Of a stretch of DNA of 61,197 bases, positions 53,716 to 61,197 are shown piece by piece. The notes under the pieces are model-generated. The model ran no database searches. It was given only the letters and a program-made list of their open reading frames with translations, and was not told the DNA's origin. Both the position numbers and the translations under genes were made by a program. Source of the stretch: Spirosoma endophyticum. Lineage in GTDB: Bacteria > Bacteroidota > Bacteroidia > Cytophagales > Spirosomataceae. How positions within the stretch are numbered: the stretch's first letter is position 1; each line of letters begins with the position of its first letter. The stretch lies in assembly GCF_900112365.1 (NCBI RefSeq), contig NZ_FOLQ01000025.1, positions 1-61,197 of the forward strand, in the 5' to 3' direction.

Positions 53716-53850
53716 GGCTGGATCCCTAGCTTACGGAACCTCGGTTGTTTCACAAACTAAATCTAGTCTAGATTTCCCTGCGTAGCAGTATGGAATACCC
53801 TAAAGCAATACATCTACTAAGGATAACCCTTCTCTCATTGATCAAAATAT

Positions 53851-55236
53851 ATGTATCAACAGTACTTTAGGAATGCCAAGTGTAGGCGTAAAAGACAGCG
53901 GTTCCAAAGCATTCTGACCACGCTTCGAACTATAGCATTTATTATACTACTCTGGCCATCGACGGGGCTATTGGCCCAGACCCAGCCTGAGCCAAACCAG
54001 ACCTGGCTTAAGGAGTATGATGAATGCCAGGATTATGGGGAGGTCTATGTGGTCAAAAAGATTACCAGGGCCTGCCGTTCCTACCAAACCTATCTTACCG
54101 ATAAATACGGACGCAAACTAAGTCCCGCTTATCGAGACATTGGGGACTTCGAAGAAGGGCTGGCCGAGTTTGTGCCGATGCAGCTAAGTCCGCAAGGGCA
54201 TGGATTGCATGGATTTATTGACAAACAGGGGAAGGTTATCGTTGAGCCTAAATACATCGCCACCGACCGGTTCCGCCAGGGCAAAACCTGGGTCATTTAT
54301 CCCGCGGCCACCCACTATGGGCTTTCCTATATTGATAAGACCGGAAAAGAGGTCTATAAGATTCCCATCCAGCACTACGCAAACGACTACCTGATCAATG
54401 AGTCTACAATCGATCACACCTGTAACCACGACACCAAGGAAGATGTGCTGTGGTGGCGAAAGGGCGAATACTTTATTCTTAATTTTAATTTCACTCCCTT
54501 TGTTACCGAGCAGATCCAGCGATCCAAACACGTTACTCCGTTTAAATACCAGGGGAAATTTGGCATCATCGACCCCAATTTGGTGCTGAAAGTTCCGGTG
54601 GCGCTCGATGCCATTGATGTCGATTACACCTATTCCGGTCAAGGCATGCAACGAGTGCAATATGGGAACAAGTACGGGTACGTGAGTCCTCTGACGGGTG
54701 AACTGATCGTTCCTTTCGACTATACTGATACGCGCAAGCCAACTAACGGCCTGTTTTGGGTCAAGAAGAATGGCAAATGGGGCTGTATCGACAAAACCGG
54801 CCAGCTGCGCATTCCCCATTTGTACGATGAAGCTACCGGCTTTACCGCTGAAGATAGGTCAGCAGTGGCCATTAACGGTAAGTTCGGCCATATTGACAAA
54901 TCGGGCAAGGTGCGCACCCCATTGACCTATGATTTTGCCTCGTATTATCAGCATGGCCTCTCGATGGTTCGCATGATGGACAAATACGGCTTTATCGATA
55001 CGACCAACCGGTTGATTATCCCACTCATCTACGACGAAGCGTTTCCCTTTGACCATTTAACAACGATCGTTGAGCGCTACTGGATTCGATATGAGCTCTC
55101 CTTGGATGGTAGGGAGAAATTCATGGGGTTTTCCTACAAGCTGGATGCCGTATTGATTATCATTGGCCTTCTGCTCTTTATCTGGCTCAACAGTCTGTTT
55201 CTAAGGGTATTCAGCAAGTTTAGGACCGTGCGGTAG
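53851..55236 (+). CDS. WG-repeat membrane-anchored protein
   Basis: The 461-residue protein has an N-terminal signal or anchor (TIAFIILLWPSTGLLAQ), about seven WG beta repeats (GFIDKQGKVIVEPKY, GLSYIDKTGKEVYKI, YGYVSPLTGELIVPFDY, WGCIDKTGQLRIPHLYD, FGHIDKSGKVRTPLTYD, YGFIDTTNRLIIPLIYD) and a C-terminal TM (VLIIIGLLLFIWL). WG repeats form an extracellular beta scaffold of unknown binding. It stands alone and may belong to the recombinase cassette. Confidence 0.9.
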   Translation: MYQQYFRNAKCRRKRQRFQSILTTLRTIAFIILLWPSTGLLAQTQPEPNQTWLKEYDECQDYGEVYVVKKITRACRSYQTYLTDKYGRKLSPAYRDIGDFEEGLAEFVPMQLSPQGHGLHGFIDKQGKVIVEPKYIATDRFRQGKTWVIYPAATHYGLSYIDKTGKEVYKIPIQHYANDYLINESTIDHTCNHDTKEDVLWWRKGEYFILNFNFTPFVTEQIQRSKHVTPFKYQGKFGIIDPNLVLKVPVALDAIDVDYTYSGQGMQRVQYGNKYGYVSPLTGELIVPFDYTDTRKPTNGLFWVKKNGKWGCIDKTGQLRIPHLYDEATGFTAEDRSAVAINGKFGHIDKSGKVRTPLTYDFASYYQHGLSMVRMMDKYGFIDTTNRLIIPLIYDEAFPFDHLTTIVERYWIRYELSLDGREKFMGFSYKLDAVLIIIGLLLFIWLNSLFLRVFSKFRTVR

Positions 55237-55627
55237 AAGGGCTAGAACTAGTGATGAAATAGCATAGGCCCTTACTGGTCAGGAACTTTCAATAAAGGTT
55301 CCTTTAATAAAGGTTAAACTTAACAGACCGAACAAATTACGTTTCGAAAGCTAGTGTGGTAAACCGTTAAATGATCTGATTCAGTACTGTAGTTTTTGAT
55401 TTGTGCAAAGGCGAATGGGTGTAGGGAAGAGGGGTTAATAACATCAATTTATTTGGGGAGACTTTATTCTAACCCATGACTAGACAGTTTGCCTGCTGGA
55501 CTACCTTGGAATTATCTGACCTTGTATCCAATAAGAGGAAGCAAATCCAGCCAAACAAATCGTAAAACTACAAATACACAACATATAACTAATTAATTAG
55601 TTATATTGCCCCAAAATCTACGGTAGC
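55237..55627. other. Intergenic region before the TlpA-like gene
   Basis: No gene seen. It holds the 24-bp palindrome described separately and otherwise unremarkable AT-rich sequence. Confidence 0.4.
55583..55606. promoter_or_regulatory. Perfect 24-bp palindrome before TlpA-like gene
   Basis: ATATAACTAATT followed by its exact complement, 21 bp from the ATG. This position overlaps the expected promoter/start region and suggests a repressor operator. The regulator is not known. Confidence 0.5.
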
Positions 55628-56692
55628 ATGAAGATGTCACTGATAATCAATATACTATCAATAGCCTTCATGGGCCAACTGATGGCTGTATCGCCCTCAT
55701 TCAGTCAGGAAACGTATCGGCTTAAGGCCGCTATTACAGGCTTGAGTAGTAGCTCAGTCGTTATTCGTTATTCACGGCAAGGCATGCTCATCAATGATAC
55801 CATTCGTGTCCATCAAAATCAATTTACGCACGCATTAGCCATGACGGATGGGGCTATAGCCACGCTCGTGCTTAACCCAACCACCCAACTTCCCTTCTGG
55901 CTCGAATCGCCACTTATTTCCATTACGGGCACATTGGGTACGACTCCTATCTTACAAAGTAGAGGTACACCCGAAAACGATTGGTTAGACTTGTATCGAA
56001 AGACGATTGAGCGGCCCTATACGCTGAGAAAGCAGGGAAAATCAAGTGCGGAGGTGGATGCCATCGTTCTTCAACAAGACCAGGCTACTCGTCAATTTAT
56101 CGCCCAACATCCCACTACACGTACGGCGGCTTATTTACTCTACTGGCAAGCAGTCTATGACACCACTATTTTCGATCAGATAGAACTTCTTTTAGCCAAG
56201 TTGAGCCCACAGGTTAAAGCCAGTTATTGGGCCCAAAAAACATTGACGAGAATCAATAATGTTCAAAATCGACCTCGTGTTGGTAAAAAGTTACCCGCAT
56301 TCAGTTTACCCGATGCCACGGGCAAAACAATATCGCTTACTTCATTCGCCGGTAAATATATATTATTAGACTTTTGGGGTACCTGGTGTGTTCCCTGCAT
56401 ACAAGGTATTCCTGAATTAAAAGCAATTCACGAAAAGTATGGAAGCCGTTTAGCCATTGTCAGTATTGCGCTTGAACGACCATCTGATCGCCAGAAGTGG
56501 CTCAAAGCGATTGACAAATATGACATGAATTGGACACAAACAGCCCAATTTACCAGTGCTCGGGAAGGGGTTAACGAGCTTTATAATATTCATGAATATC
56601 CTACTTTTCTTTTAGCTGACCCTGAAGGTATTCTGGTGGCAAAAATAAAGTATGGAGAAGTCGAAAGTCAACTGGAACAACTCCTCAAGTAA
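55628..56692 (+). CDS. TlpA-like thiol-disulfide protein (DUF4369 plus thioredoxin)
   Basis: The 354-residue protein has a signal peptide (SIAFMGQLMAVSPSFSQ), a DUF4369-like beta-rich N-terminal domain (LKAAITGLSSSSVVIRYSRQGMLINDTI), a helical linker, and a C-terminal AhpC/TlpA thioredoxin domain (GKKLPAFSLPDATGKTISL, LLDFWGTWCVPC, YPTFLLADPEG). The WCVPC active site has both cysteines. The architecture is common in Bacteroidota and acts in the periplasm in disulfide reduction. Confidence 0.93.
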   Translation: MKMSLIINILSIAFMGQLMAVSPSFSQETYRLKAAITGLSSSSVVIRYSRQGMLINDTIRVHQNQFTHALAMTDGAIATLVLNPTTQLPFWLESPLISITGTLGTTPILQSRGTPENDWLDLYRKTIERPYTLRKQGKSSAEVDAIVLQQDQATRQFIAQHPTTRTAAYLLYWQAVYDTTIFDQIELLLAKLSPQVKASYWAQKTLTRINNVQNRPRVGKKLPAFSLPDATGKTISLTSFAGKYILLDFWGTWCVPCIQGIPELKAIHEKYGSRLAIVSIALERPSDRQKWLKAIDKYDMNWTQTAQFTSAREGVNELYNIHEYPTFLLADPEGILVAKIKYGEVESQLEQLLK

Positions 56693-56812
56693 GTAATGGT
56701 AGGCAGTCCTGATGAGCTGAATTAACCCGTCTTCACGTCTTCTTATTAGAATAATCATACTGCCGAATTACAATAGTCTACCTCTTAATCATCCACTTAA
56801 CCCTTTACGCCT

Positions 56813-57217
56813 ATGCGCTCTTTCATTGTCTCATTGATTGTACTTAGCTCCCTGTGTTGTTCCCTTCATGCCCAACAACTTGATCCTGATTCATCCCCCA
56901 ACCGGGTCATTTATGCAACGACCGAACAAAAGCCTGAATTTCCCGGCGGCTTACCTAAATTGAAAGAGTTTATTCAACAAAATCTTCACTATCCATCCGC
57001 TGCCCAAAAAGCCATGAAGGAAGGTACGGTGTTCATTAATTTTATTGTGAGTGAGCAAGGAGCCTTGGAAGATGTTCGTGTGCGAATGCCCGTCAATCCG
57101 GAGTTAGATGCCGAGGCGCTACGACTTATTAAAACGATGCCTACCTGGACACCCGGTAAGATAGCTGGTAAGCCAGTGGCTTGTCGCTATACTCTGCCGA
57201 TTAAGTTTGCTCTTTAA
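56813..57217 (+). CDS. TonB C-terminal-domain protein
   Basis: The 134-residue protein has a signal peptide (MRSFIVSLIVLSSLCCSLHA) and a TonB_C domain (PEFPGGLPKLKEFIQQNLHYPSAAQKAMKEGTVFINFIVSEQGALEDVRVRMP...TWTPGKIAGKPVACRYTLPIKF). It lacks the usual N-terminal inner-membrane anchor and proline-rich spacer, so it is a secreted TonB-like domain rather than a full energy transducer. It follows the TlpA gene on the same strand. Confidence 0.88.
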   Translation: MRSFIVSLIVLSSLCCSLHAQQLDPDSSPNRVIYATTEQKPEFPGGLPKLKEFIQQNLHYPSAAQKAMKEGTVFINFIVSEQGALEDVRVRMPVNPELDAEALRLIKTMPTWTPGKIAGKPVACRYTLPIKFAL

Positions 57218-57734
57218 GCTGGCCGCTTCACAAGCCGTGGACGGGATTGCGCAAAGGCAACCGAGTCGTATTCATGAAAACTTGGTTGCCTACCGTCAAG
57301 ATGCCCCTTTTTGATTTGGTCAATCAGGATTAACTATACAATTTGGGAGGTGCTCTGCTCACCAGTGCTTGGTTGTAATATGAAAAGAGTGCTAACCTTT
57401 TAACCCCTTAATCGTCTTATAATAGCTCCCTTAGGCTAACAGGACAAATTCGTTCAGTTAAAGGCATGAGACATTTTAAAGTGAACTATATAAATACCTG
57501 AAAGTCAATTAGTTATTGGCATTTTGGGCTCTTTTAAAAAACGTTCACGAAAACCCTTAGCCAAATGAACGCTTATTTTGACGCAAGAAAGTTACCTGAC
57601 CCTAGTCTTGAAAACTAGAAAGCGGTTATAAAAAGTGTCTATTCGTAAACTAGCCGCAGAGGATTAATTAGTTGCTTCAAAGGGTTATTTTCCCAATAAG
57701 ATTAGGGTAGATAAAAGACGCTAAAGCTAATTTT
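57218..57734. other. Intergenic region with a dispersed repeat copy
   Basis: No gene seen in about 500 bp. CGTTCACGAAAACC at 57542-57555 is the inverse of GGTTTTCGTGAACG at 23353-23366. A Bacteroidota -7 box (TAATTTTG, 57728-57735) ends the region. Confidence 0.4.
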
Positions 57735-57735
57735 G
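57728..57735 (+). promoter_or_regulatory. -7 box of the UPF0158 gene
   Basis: TAATTTTG matches TAnnTTTG. Transcription would begin near 57742, downstream of the GTG at 57735, so that GTG cannot be the start; the ATG at 57759 (or 57798) is favoured. No good -33 TTG was found. Confidence 0.5.
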
Positions 57736-57758
57736 TGGCAAGATATCCGTGTCGGTTC

Positions 57759-58220
57759 ATGTGGAAGGATGACTTACCTAATAGCCTCTTCATTCAGATG
57801 ATTCTCCTTGACGACTCTCGGCTGAACGACATCCTCGAACAGCAACAACTCGGCATGAACTGTTATGTGCATCGACAAACAGGCCAACTCATTACCGTTC
57901 CGGATCCCGATCAGTTTTCCGAACTGGAAACCCAGGACTGGCAAGCGGATATCCACCAGCTAGAAACATCTCCTGAGCAGTACTGGCCAGTGCCCCGCTT
58001 GAGCAGCCGGGATCAATTTCGATTCATGGAAGCGTTTGTTGACCAGCTTCCTGAGGGGGCCTTCCAAAGCAAGCTTTTAGCCATACTGAGTCGCCCCAAA
58101 CCCTTCCGCCATTTTAAAGACGCTATAGATCGTTCAGGGTCATATCGACTGGCGTGGTTTGCCTTCCGGGACGAGCAAACATTGCTGTGGTTAAAGGGGC
58201 AACTGGCCCTGGTTGAGTAA
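57759..58220 (+). CDS. UPF0158-family protein
   Basis: From the ATG at 57759 the protein has 153 residues: LNDILEQQQLGMNCYVHRQTGQLITVPDPDQ, YWPVPRLSSRDQFRFMEAFVDQLPEGAFQSKLLAILSRPKPFRHFKDAIDRSG, YRLAWFAFRDEQTLLWLKGQLA. The F-x-x-M-x-x-F and GAF..F...L pattern and terminal W...L are the UPF0158 signature. The function is unknown. Confidence 0.85.
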   Translation: MWKDDLPNSLFIQMILLDDSRLNDILEQQQLGMNCYVHRQTGQLITVPDPDQFSELETQDWQADIHQLETSPEQYWPVPRLSSRDQFRFMEAFVDQLPEGAFQSKLLAILSRPKPFRHFKDAIDRSGSYRLAWFAFRDEQTLLWLKGQLALVE

Positions 58221-58721
58221 AGGGCTTGGCGGCTATCAGGCGGCTCTTTTTTTCGTAGCGAGCAAGTTTCGTCTTGGCTTTATACAATAAGCTGCGCTAT
58301 ATTCATTAATTCTGTATCTTACTATAGTTCAACATAAGTTCAGTTGAAAAGAAGCTACTACGTCAGATTACTGAGGCTCAAATCGAGTTTTTCAAATCGC
58401 TAGGAGAAAAGAGTGATGCTATGATTGTGAAAAGAATGGTACTATTCCTAGTTAAGTTGCATATGAGTTTTATGTTAAGAAACTATTCCAAGAAACATGC
58501 TGAAATAAAGGGGAGTAAAAAGATATGAATACAGCCATGTTTAGGGGCTTGTTCTAACAGCAGTGGACCTCCATCTTATAGCTAGGTGAAGCCAATACCG
58601 AAGTAGTTTTAAGATAAATGGTACTTTTTATAAATAAAATTCATACACTTTATCGGGTTACCTAACCGATCCATTATGCATTTTTGTCGCTGGTTTATTT
58701 TAATTATTTTCCTGTAACTAT
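58221..58721. other. Intergenic region with a possible gene remnant
   Basis: A plus-strand frame without a normal start (about 58345-58528) encodes EKKLLRQITEAQIEFFKSLGEKSDAMIVKRMVLFLVKLHM and ends KGSKKI; an ATG at 58420 would give a 36-residue peptide. It may be a decayed small gene. Nothing else is recognised. Confidence 0.3.
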
Positions 58722-59357
58722 ATGGAAAACGTCTTCTTTCGATTTATCATAATAAGTTTGTTTCTAAGCCATGAGGTTTTCGCTCAGCAACCAACAAAAC
58801 GAAGCTTCCTTGCAGTTAGAATGGGGTATGTACACTCCACTAGTAGCCTGACCTATTCACAGGAAGTGATGAGCTACGGAACAAATGTAGTTGGCGTAGC
58901 TGACAGAAGCGGTTTTTATGGCGGAGTTTTCTATCAACATCCTATTGGGAAAACCCTCGCCTATCGGGTAGAGCTGAATTATCAGAAAAAAGGGTCGAAC
59001 CAAAATGACCAACTCGGCAACTATATCTATTCATTACCTTTTAATTATATCGGCCTGACGCCATTAGTCGGTTTTACACCCTTGCCAGGATTAGGAATTT
59101 TTGTTGGTCCCGAAGCCAATTTACGCGTCAACTCGATACCACCCACGGCTACATTGTCGCCTGCAGCGATTGAGTTGGGCGTAAGCAGTCGGCTGTCCTA
59201 TCGGTATAAGGCAATAGGCGTGGAGGTGGGTTATTTTAAAGGCCTAAGCCCTTATTATACGTTTAATCTGGGGGGACCAGTAAAAGTTGACTTCACGAAT
59301 CAGAATTGGCAGGCAGGCATTTTTATCGTGCTGTTCCAATCCAAACGAAGTGAGTGA
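58722..59357 (+). CDS. Outer-membrane beta-barrel (PorT-like) protein
   Basis: The 211-residue protein has a signal peptide (FIIISLFLSHEVFAQ) and alternating beta strands (SFLAVRMGYVHSTSSLTYS, GFYGGVFYQHPIGKTLAYRVELNYQKKGS, LGIFVGPEANLRVN, WQAGIFIVLFQSK), matching the outer-membrane protein beta-barrel type common in Bacteroidota. The terminal Phe-rich strand suits BAM recognition. The ligand is unknown. Confidence 0.75.
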   Translation: MENVFFRFIIISLFLSHEVFAQQPTKRSFLAVRMGYVHSTSSLTYSQEVMSYGTNVVGVADRSGFYGGVFYQHPIGKTLAYRVELNYQKKGSNQNDQLGNYIYSLPFNYIGLTPLVGFTPLPGLGIFVGPEANLRVNSIPPTATLSPAAIELGVSSRLSYRYKAIGVEVGYFKGLSPYYTFNLGGPVKVDFTNQNWQAGIFIVLFQSKRSE

Positions 59358-59476
59358 CCTTAGGGGTCGTCCACATTCGTACGAAATGTTCCATCAGGTC
59401 AATTTTGCCAGTAAAATGGGGTTGTTAACTCAAAACCACCTTTTTCGCCACGAACTCGATTCAATTAGTTACGTCT

Positions 59477-60079
59477 ATGAAATACTTGTGCCTGCTCTTT
59501 ATCTTATTTATTAGTATTCATCGGAGCGCTGCCCAACAGACACTAACGCCTGTCCAGTTGGTTTCCTTTGTGGGTCATCATGCCCCTGGAATTGGGGCGG
59601 TGCTTACCTGGCAATCCTCAAGGGAGACAAACAACGCCTATTTTGACGTTCAGCGTACCGTCGACTTTAACACGTTTAAAACATTGGGCCGTGTAGCGGG
59701 GAAAGGTACCACTGATGTACTCACTGACTACACGTTTACAGACACGGCGATGCCTGAAGGACTTTCTTACTATCGACTTGTTCAGGTCGACACCAATGGG
59801 AAACAATATTTTTATCTGAGTATAGCCATATTTCACGGTGATGACACGCCTCCACCTCCGTTAAGAATTACGCCTAGCCCGGTTGAAAATTTAATGAATC
59901 TGGATTTGGCAAATGGCGAACGAGTTAGCGAAGCCAGTGTATATAATATGAAGGGGTATCTTCTTCAGAAAACTACGGCTCCCGTGTCAAATGTATCATT
60001 GCTCCCTACCGGTGTTTATATCGTGAATGTGCTTACAACTACCGGCCAAACACTCAAGCTACGCTTTATGAAGCAATAA
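59477..60079 (+). CDS. Short T9SS type A cargo protein
   Basis: The 200-residue protein has a signal peptide (YLCLLFILFISIHRSAAQ), a fibronectin-like segment (VLTWQSSRETNNAYFDVQRTVDFNTFKTLGRVAGKGTT...YYRLVQVDTNGKQYFY) and a C-terminal Por secretion domain (RITPSPVENLMNLDL...ASVYNMKGYLLQKT...LPTGVYIVNVLTTTGQTLKLRFMKQ). It would leave the cell through type IX secretion. With only one domain besides the signal, it may be a minimal adhesin. Confidence 0.9.
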   Translation: MKYLCLLFILFISIHRSAAQQTLTPVQLVSFVGHHAPGIGAVLTWQSSRETNNAYFDVQRTVDFNTFKTLGRVAGKGTTDVLTDYTFTDTAMPEGLSYYRLVQVDTNGKQYFYLSIAIFHGDDTPPPPLRITPSPVENLMNLDLANGERVSEASVYNMKGYLLQKTTAPVSNVSLLPTGVYIVNVLTTTGQTLKLRFMKQ

Positions 60080-60228
60080 GGGGTAGCTAACACAGTTGAA
60101 CGGTCGGCCGCTGCCGGTATATCCACCACGTAACGACTTTAGCCTAAATAAGCTTAAATTTGTTTAGCGAACCACCTTTCAAAAAAGTAAAATCCAGGTC
60201 ATCGAAGCTAGCTTACCCCTAAACCGAA

Positions 60229-60253
60229 AGAACAGGCTACTAAAGCCTGTTCT
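60229..60253 (-). terminator. Hairpin after the cold-shock gene
   Basis: AGAACAGGCT (60229-60238) and its exact inverse (60244-60253) flank a 5-nt loop. It is 28 bp past the csp stop, and on the minus strand TTTC follows, so it is a likely terminator. Confidence 0.6.
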
Positions 60254-60280
60254 CCCTGCACTACGTGCGACCCGATGGCC

Positions 60281-60472
60281 TTACGTGCGTTTGACGTTGA
60301 CCGCATTCAAGCCCTTCTTGCCCTGCTCGACATTGTAAGTTACTTTGTCATTCTCTCGGAGTTCTTCGCTGGTAGCTGAAATGTGCACAAACACATCTTC
60401 GCTGCCATCATCGGGTTTGATAAAGCCGAAGCCTTTACTCTCATTAAAAAATTTGACGCTTCCTGTAGGCAT
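60281..60472 (-). CDS. Cold-shock-domain protein
   Basis: The start at ATG 60472 gives the usual 63-residue length (MPTGSVKFFNESKGFGFIKP); the longer frame adds a non-conserved N-terminus. RNP1 is KGFGFI and RNP2 DVFVHIS. It is a nucleic-acid chaperone. The upstream region contains one arm of a perfect 33-bp inverted repeat whose partner lies in the HTH gene at 60783. Confidence 0.93.
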   Translation of the reverse strand: MPTGSVKFFNESKGFGFIKPDDGSEDVFVHISATSEELRENDKVTYNVEQGKKGLNAVNVKRT

Positions 60473-60527
60473 TGTAATCAGATTAAAGTTTGGCTCAAGG
60501 ACGGCAGAAGTGGTCAAATTACCAAAC

Positions 60528-60815
60528 TGGGTAGTTCTGCAGTTTCGTACATAATTCGTCGTTTGGCTCTACCAACAAGGTGGATTGTCCTGATAATAGT
60601 AAGTTAGCTGTAAAGCTCAGAAAGTCACACCTTTCTGAACCACAGCCTAATAGCTAAAAATTGAAGCTAAATGCTTTGAGAACTGGGGCCAGAAAATGGG
60701 TCCAAAAATGATTCAGCCTGTTTCTTTATGATACTGACTTTTTGAGCTAATACCTGCCTATACACGCATACAGAGGGTATGTGACGAATTATGTACGAAA
60801 CTGCAGAACTACCCA
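60528..60815. repeat. 33-bp perfect inverted repeats 222 bp apart
   Basis: Positions 60528-60560 (beginning TGGGTAGTTCTGCAG) and 60783-60815 are exact inverse copies over 33 bp; identity stops abruptly on both sides. The spacer holds a hairpin TCAGAAAG/CTTTCTGA near 60617-60638. One arm is upstream of csp, the other inside the broken HTH gene. This is the layout of an invertible switch or a MITE-like element of 288 bp. Confidence 0.75.
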
Positions 60816-61040
60816 ATATATAATACTATCAATCCGAAGCGTCGTCCCGGCCTTGATTTGCTTGAACGTATATGCGCCGTAGAGCCCCGTATATCGGCCG
60901 AATACCTGCTGAGGGGTGAAGGAGACCCCTTGCGTAATTTAAGCGCTCCTGCGGCCTTAAACACGGTCCAGCAGCTACGGCAGTTCCAGGTGCAGATGAA
61001 TGAATTTGTCGAAAGCAAAATAAAAGAACTGGAGGCCTAA
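60738..61040 (+). pseudogene. 5'-truncated phage-type HTH regulator
   Basis: The open frame encodes ...IPAYTRIQRVCDELCTKLQNYP then YNTINPKRRPGLDLLERICAVEPRISAEYLLRGEGDPLRN and a coiled-coil tail (QLRQFQVQMNEFVESKIKELEA). The I-x-x-E-x-L-L-x-G-E-G-x-x-L pattern is typical of C-termini of phage-repressor-like HTH domains. No ATG, GTG or TTG precedes the domain in frame; the first usable TTG is at 60858, inside the domain. One arm of the 33-bp inverted repeat lies in it. Confidence 0.6.
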
Positions 61041-61070
61041 ACCGGCTTTCTCATAGAGTGGGTTAGTGAA

Positions 61071-61098
61071 AAGCCGATGCTTCTGGTGTCGGCTTTTT
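61071..61098 (+). terminator. Terminator after HTH pseudogene
   Basis: AAGCCGA (61071-61077) pairs with TCGGCTT (61089-61095) and is followed by a run of T. It is a normal rho-independent terminator about 30 bp after the stop. Confidence 0.75.
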
Positions 61099-61197
61099 TA
61101 TGGCCTTTCTTACTGTTTACTCAAGGCCAAAAACGGCCCTTTAGCGATTCCCACATTTTGGATTAACAAACAAACATCTTCTACGGCAGGTTGGGCC

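Noticed and set aside
57735..57758. GTG start of the UPF0158 gene
   Set aside because: It forms the last base(s) of the -7 promoter box, upstream of the expected transcript start.
1..61197. tRNA or complete rRNA genes
   Set aside because: None recognised by eye; a tRNA/rRNA scan would settle it.

Overview
The window looks like part of a large mobilizable plasmid (or plasmid-derived accessory region) from a Bacteroidota member of the Cytophagales/Spirosoma type. The evidence is BACON domains, a type IX secretion (Por) C-terminal sorting domain, Bacteroides-type Mob proteins (BfmA/BtgA-like and DUF5712-like), a Rep_3 initiator with iterons, ParA, and promoters of the Bacteroidota form TTG-N19-TAnnTTTG. 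The genus is inferred from style only. No rRNA or tRNA gene was recognised.

Layout. 1-2540: a large secreted BACON/CBM protein that runs off the left edge. 2541-8919: accessory genes, including an IS5-family element that split a ParB-like gene (reconstructed here), a tyrosine recombinase, and a Fic protein preceded by a small antitoxin-like gene. 9.1-13.05 kb: regulator and mobilization genes (coupling protein, relaxase, MobA-like). 13.56-16.42 kb: an AT-rich two-gene defence-like cassette, a Cap4/DUF4297-type nuclease and a Rad50/SMC-like ATPase interrupted by an in-frame stop. 17.1-21.6 kb: HNH protein, small HTH regulator, iteron origin, rep, par genes and a centromere-like repeat array. 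22.3-33.6 kb: barrel protein, SnoaL protein, Crp-like regulator, and a two-component system followed by a TolC/RND/adaptor efflux operon. 33.7-41.5 kb: Lgt, ClC, a membrane methyltransferase, and a sulfur-handling cluster (Crp-like regulator, TauE, persulfide dioxygenase-rhodanese, two YeeE halves, methyltransferase). 41.7-51.8 kb: a conflict-system island. 52-53.7 kb: two divergent serine recombinases. 53.8-61.2 kb: WG-repeat protein, TlpA-like, TonB-like, UPF0158, barrel, T9SS cargo, cold-shock protein and a 5'-broken HTH gene.

The most interesting part is 42.5-50.8 kb. A minus-strand operon encodes an MBL-fold hydrolase, an E2-E1-JAB triple fusion, a membrane protein split by a one-base frameshift, a membrane-TPR protein with a Cys-rich tail, and a TerB/PH-like protein. 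Divergent from it is a plus-strand operon of an ECF-like sigma factor, an acidic 118-residue protein and an ImmA/IrrE-type metalloprotease. The two operons are separated by a perfect 20-bp inverted repeat with a 6-nt centre, so both face the same 20-bp sequence. I infer a ubiquitin-conjugation-like immune system controlled by a protease-gated sigma switch. No ubiquitin-like substrate was found.

A second coherent observation is a Crp/Fnr-type operator (GTGAC-N4-GTCAC-like) placed about 30 bp upstream of a -7 box at three promoters (SnoaL, TauE, persulfide dioxygenase), which is class II activator geometry.
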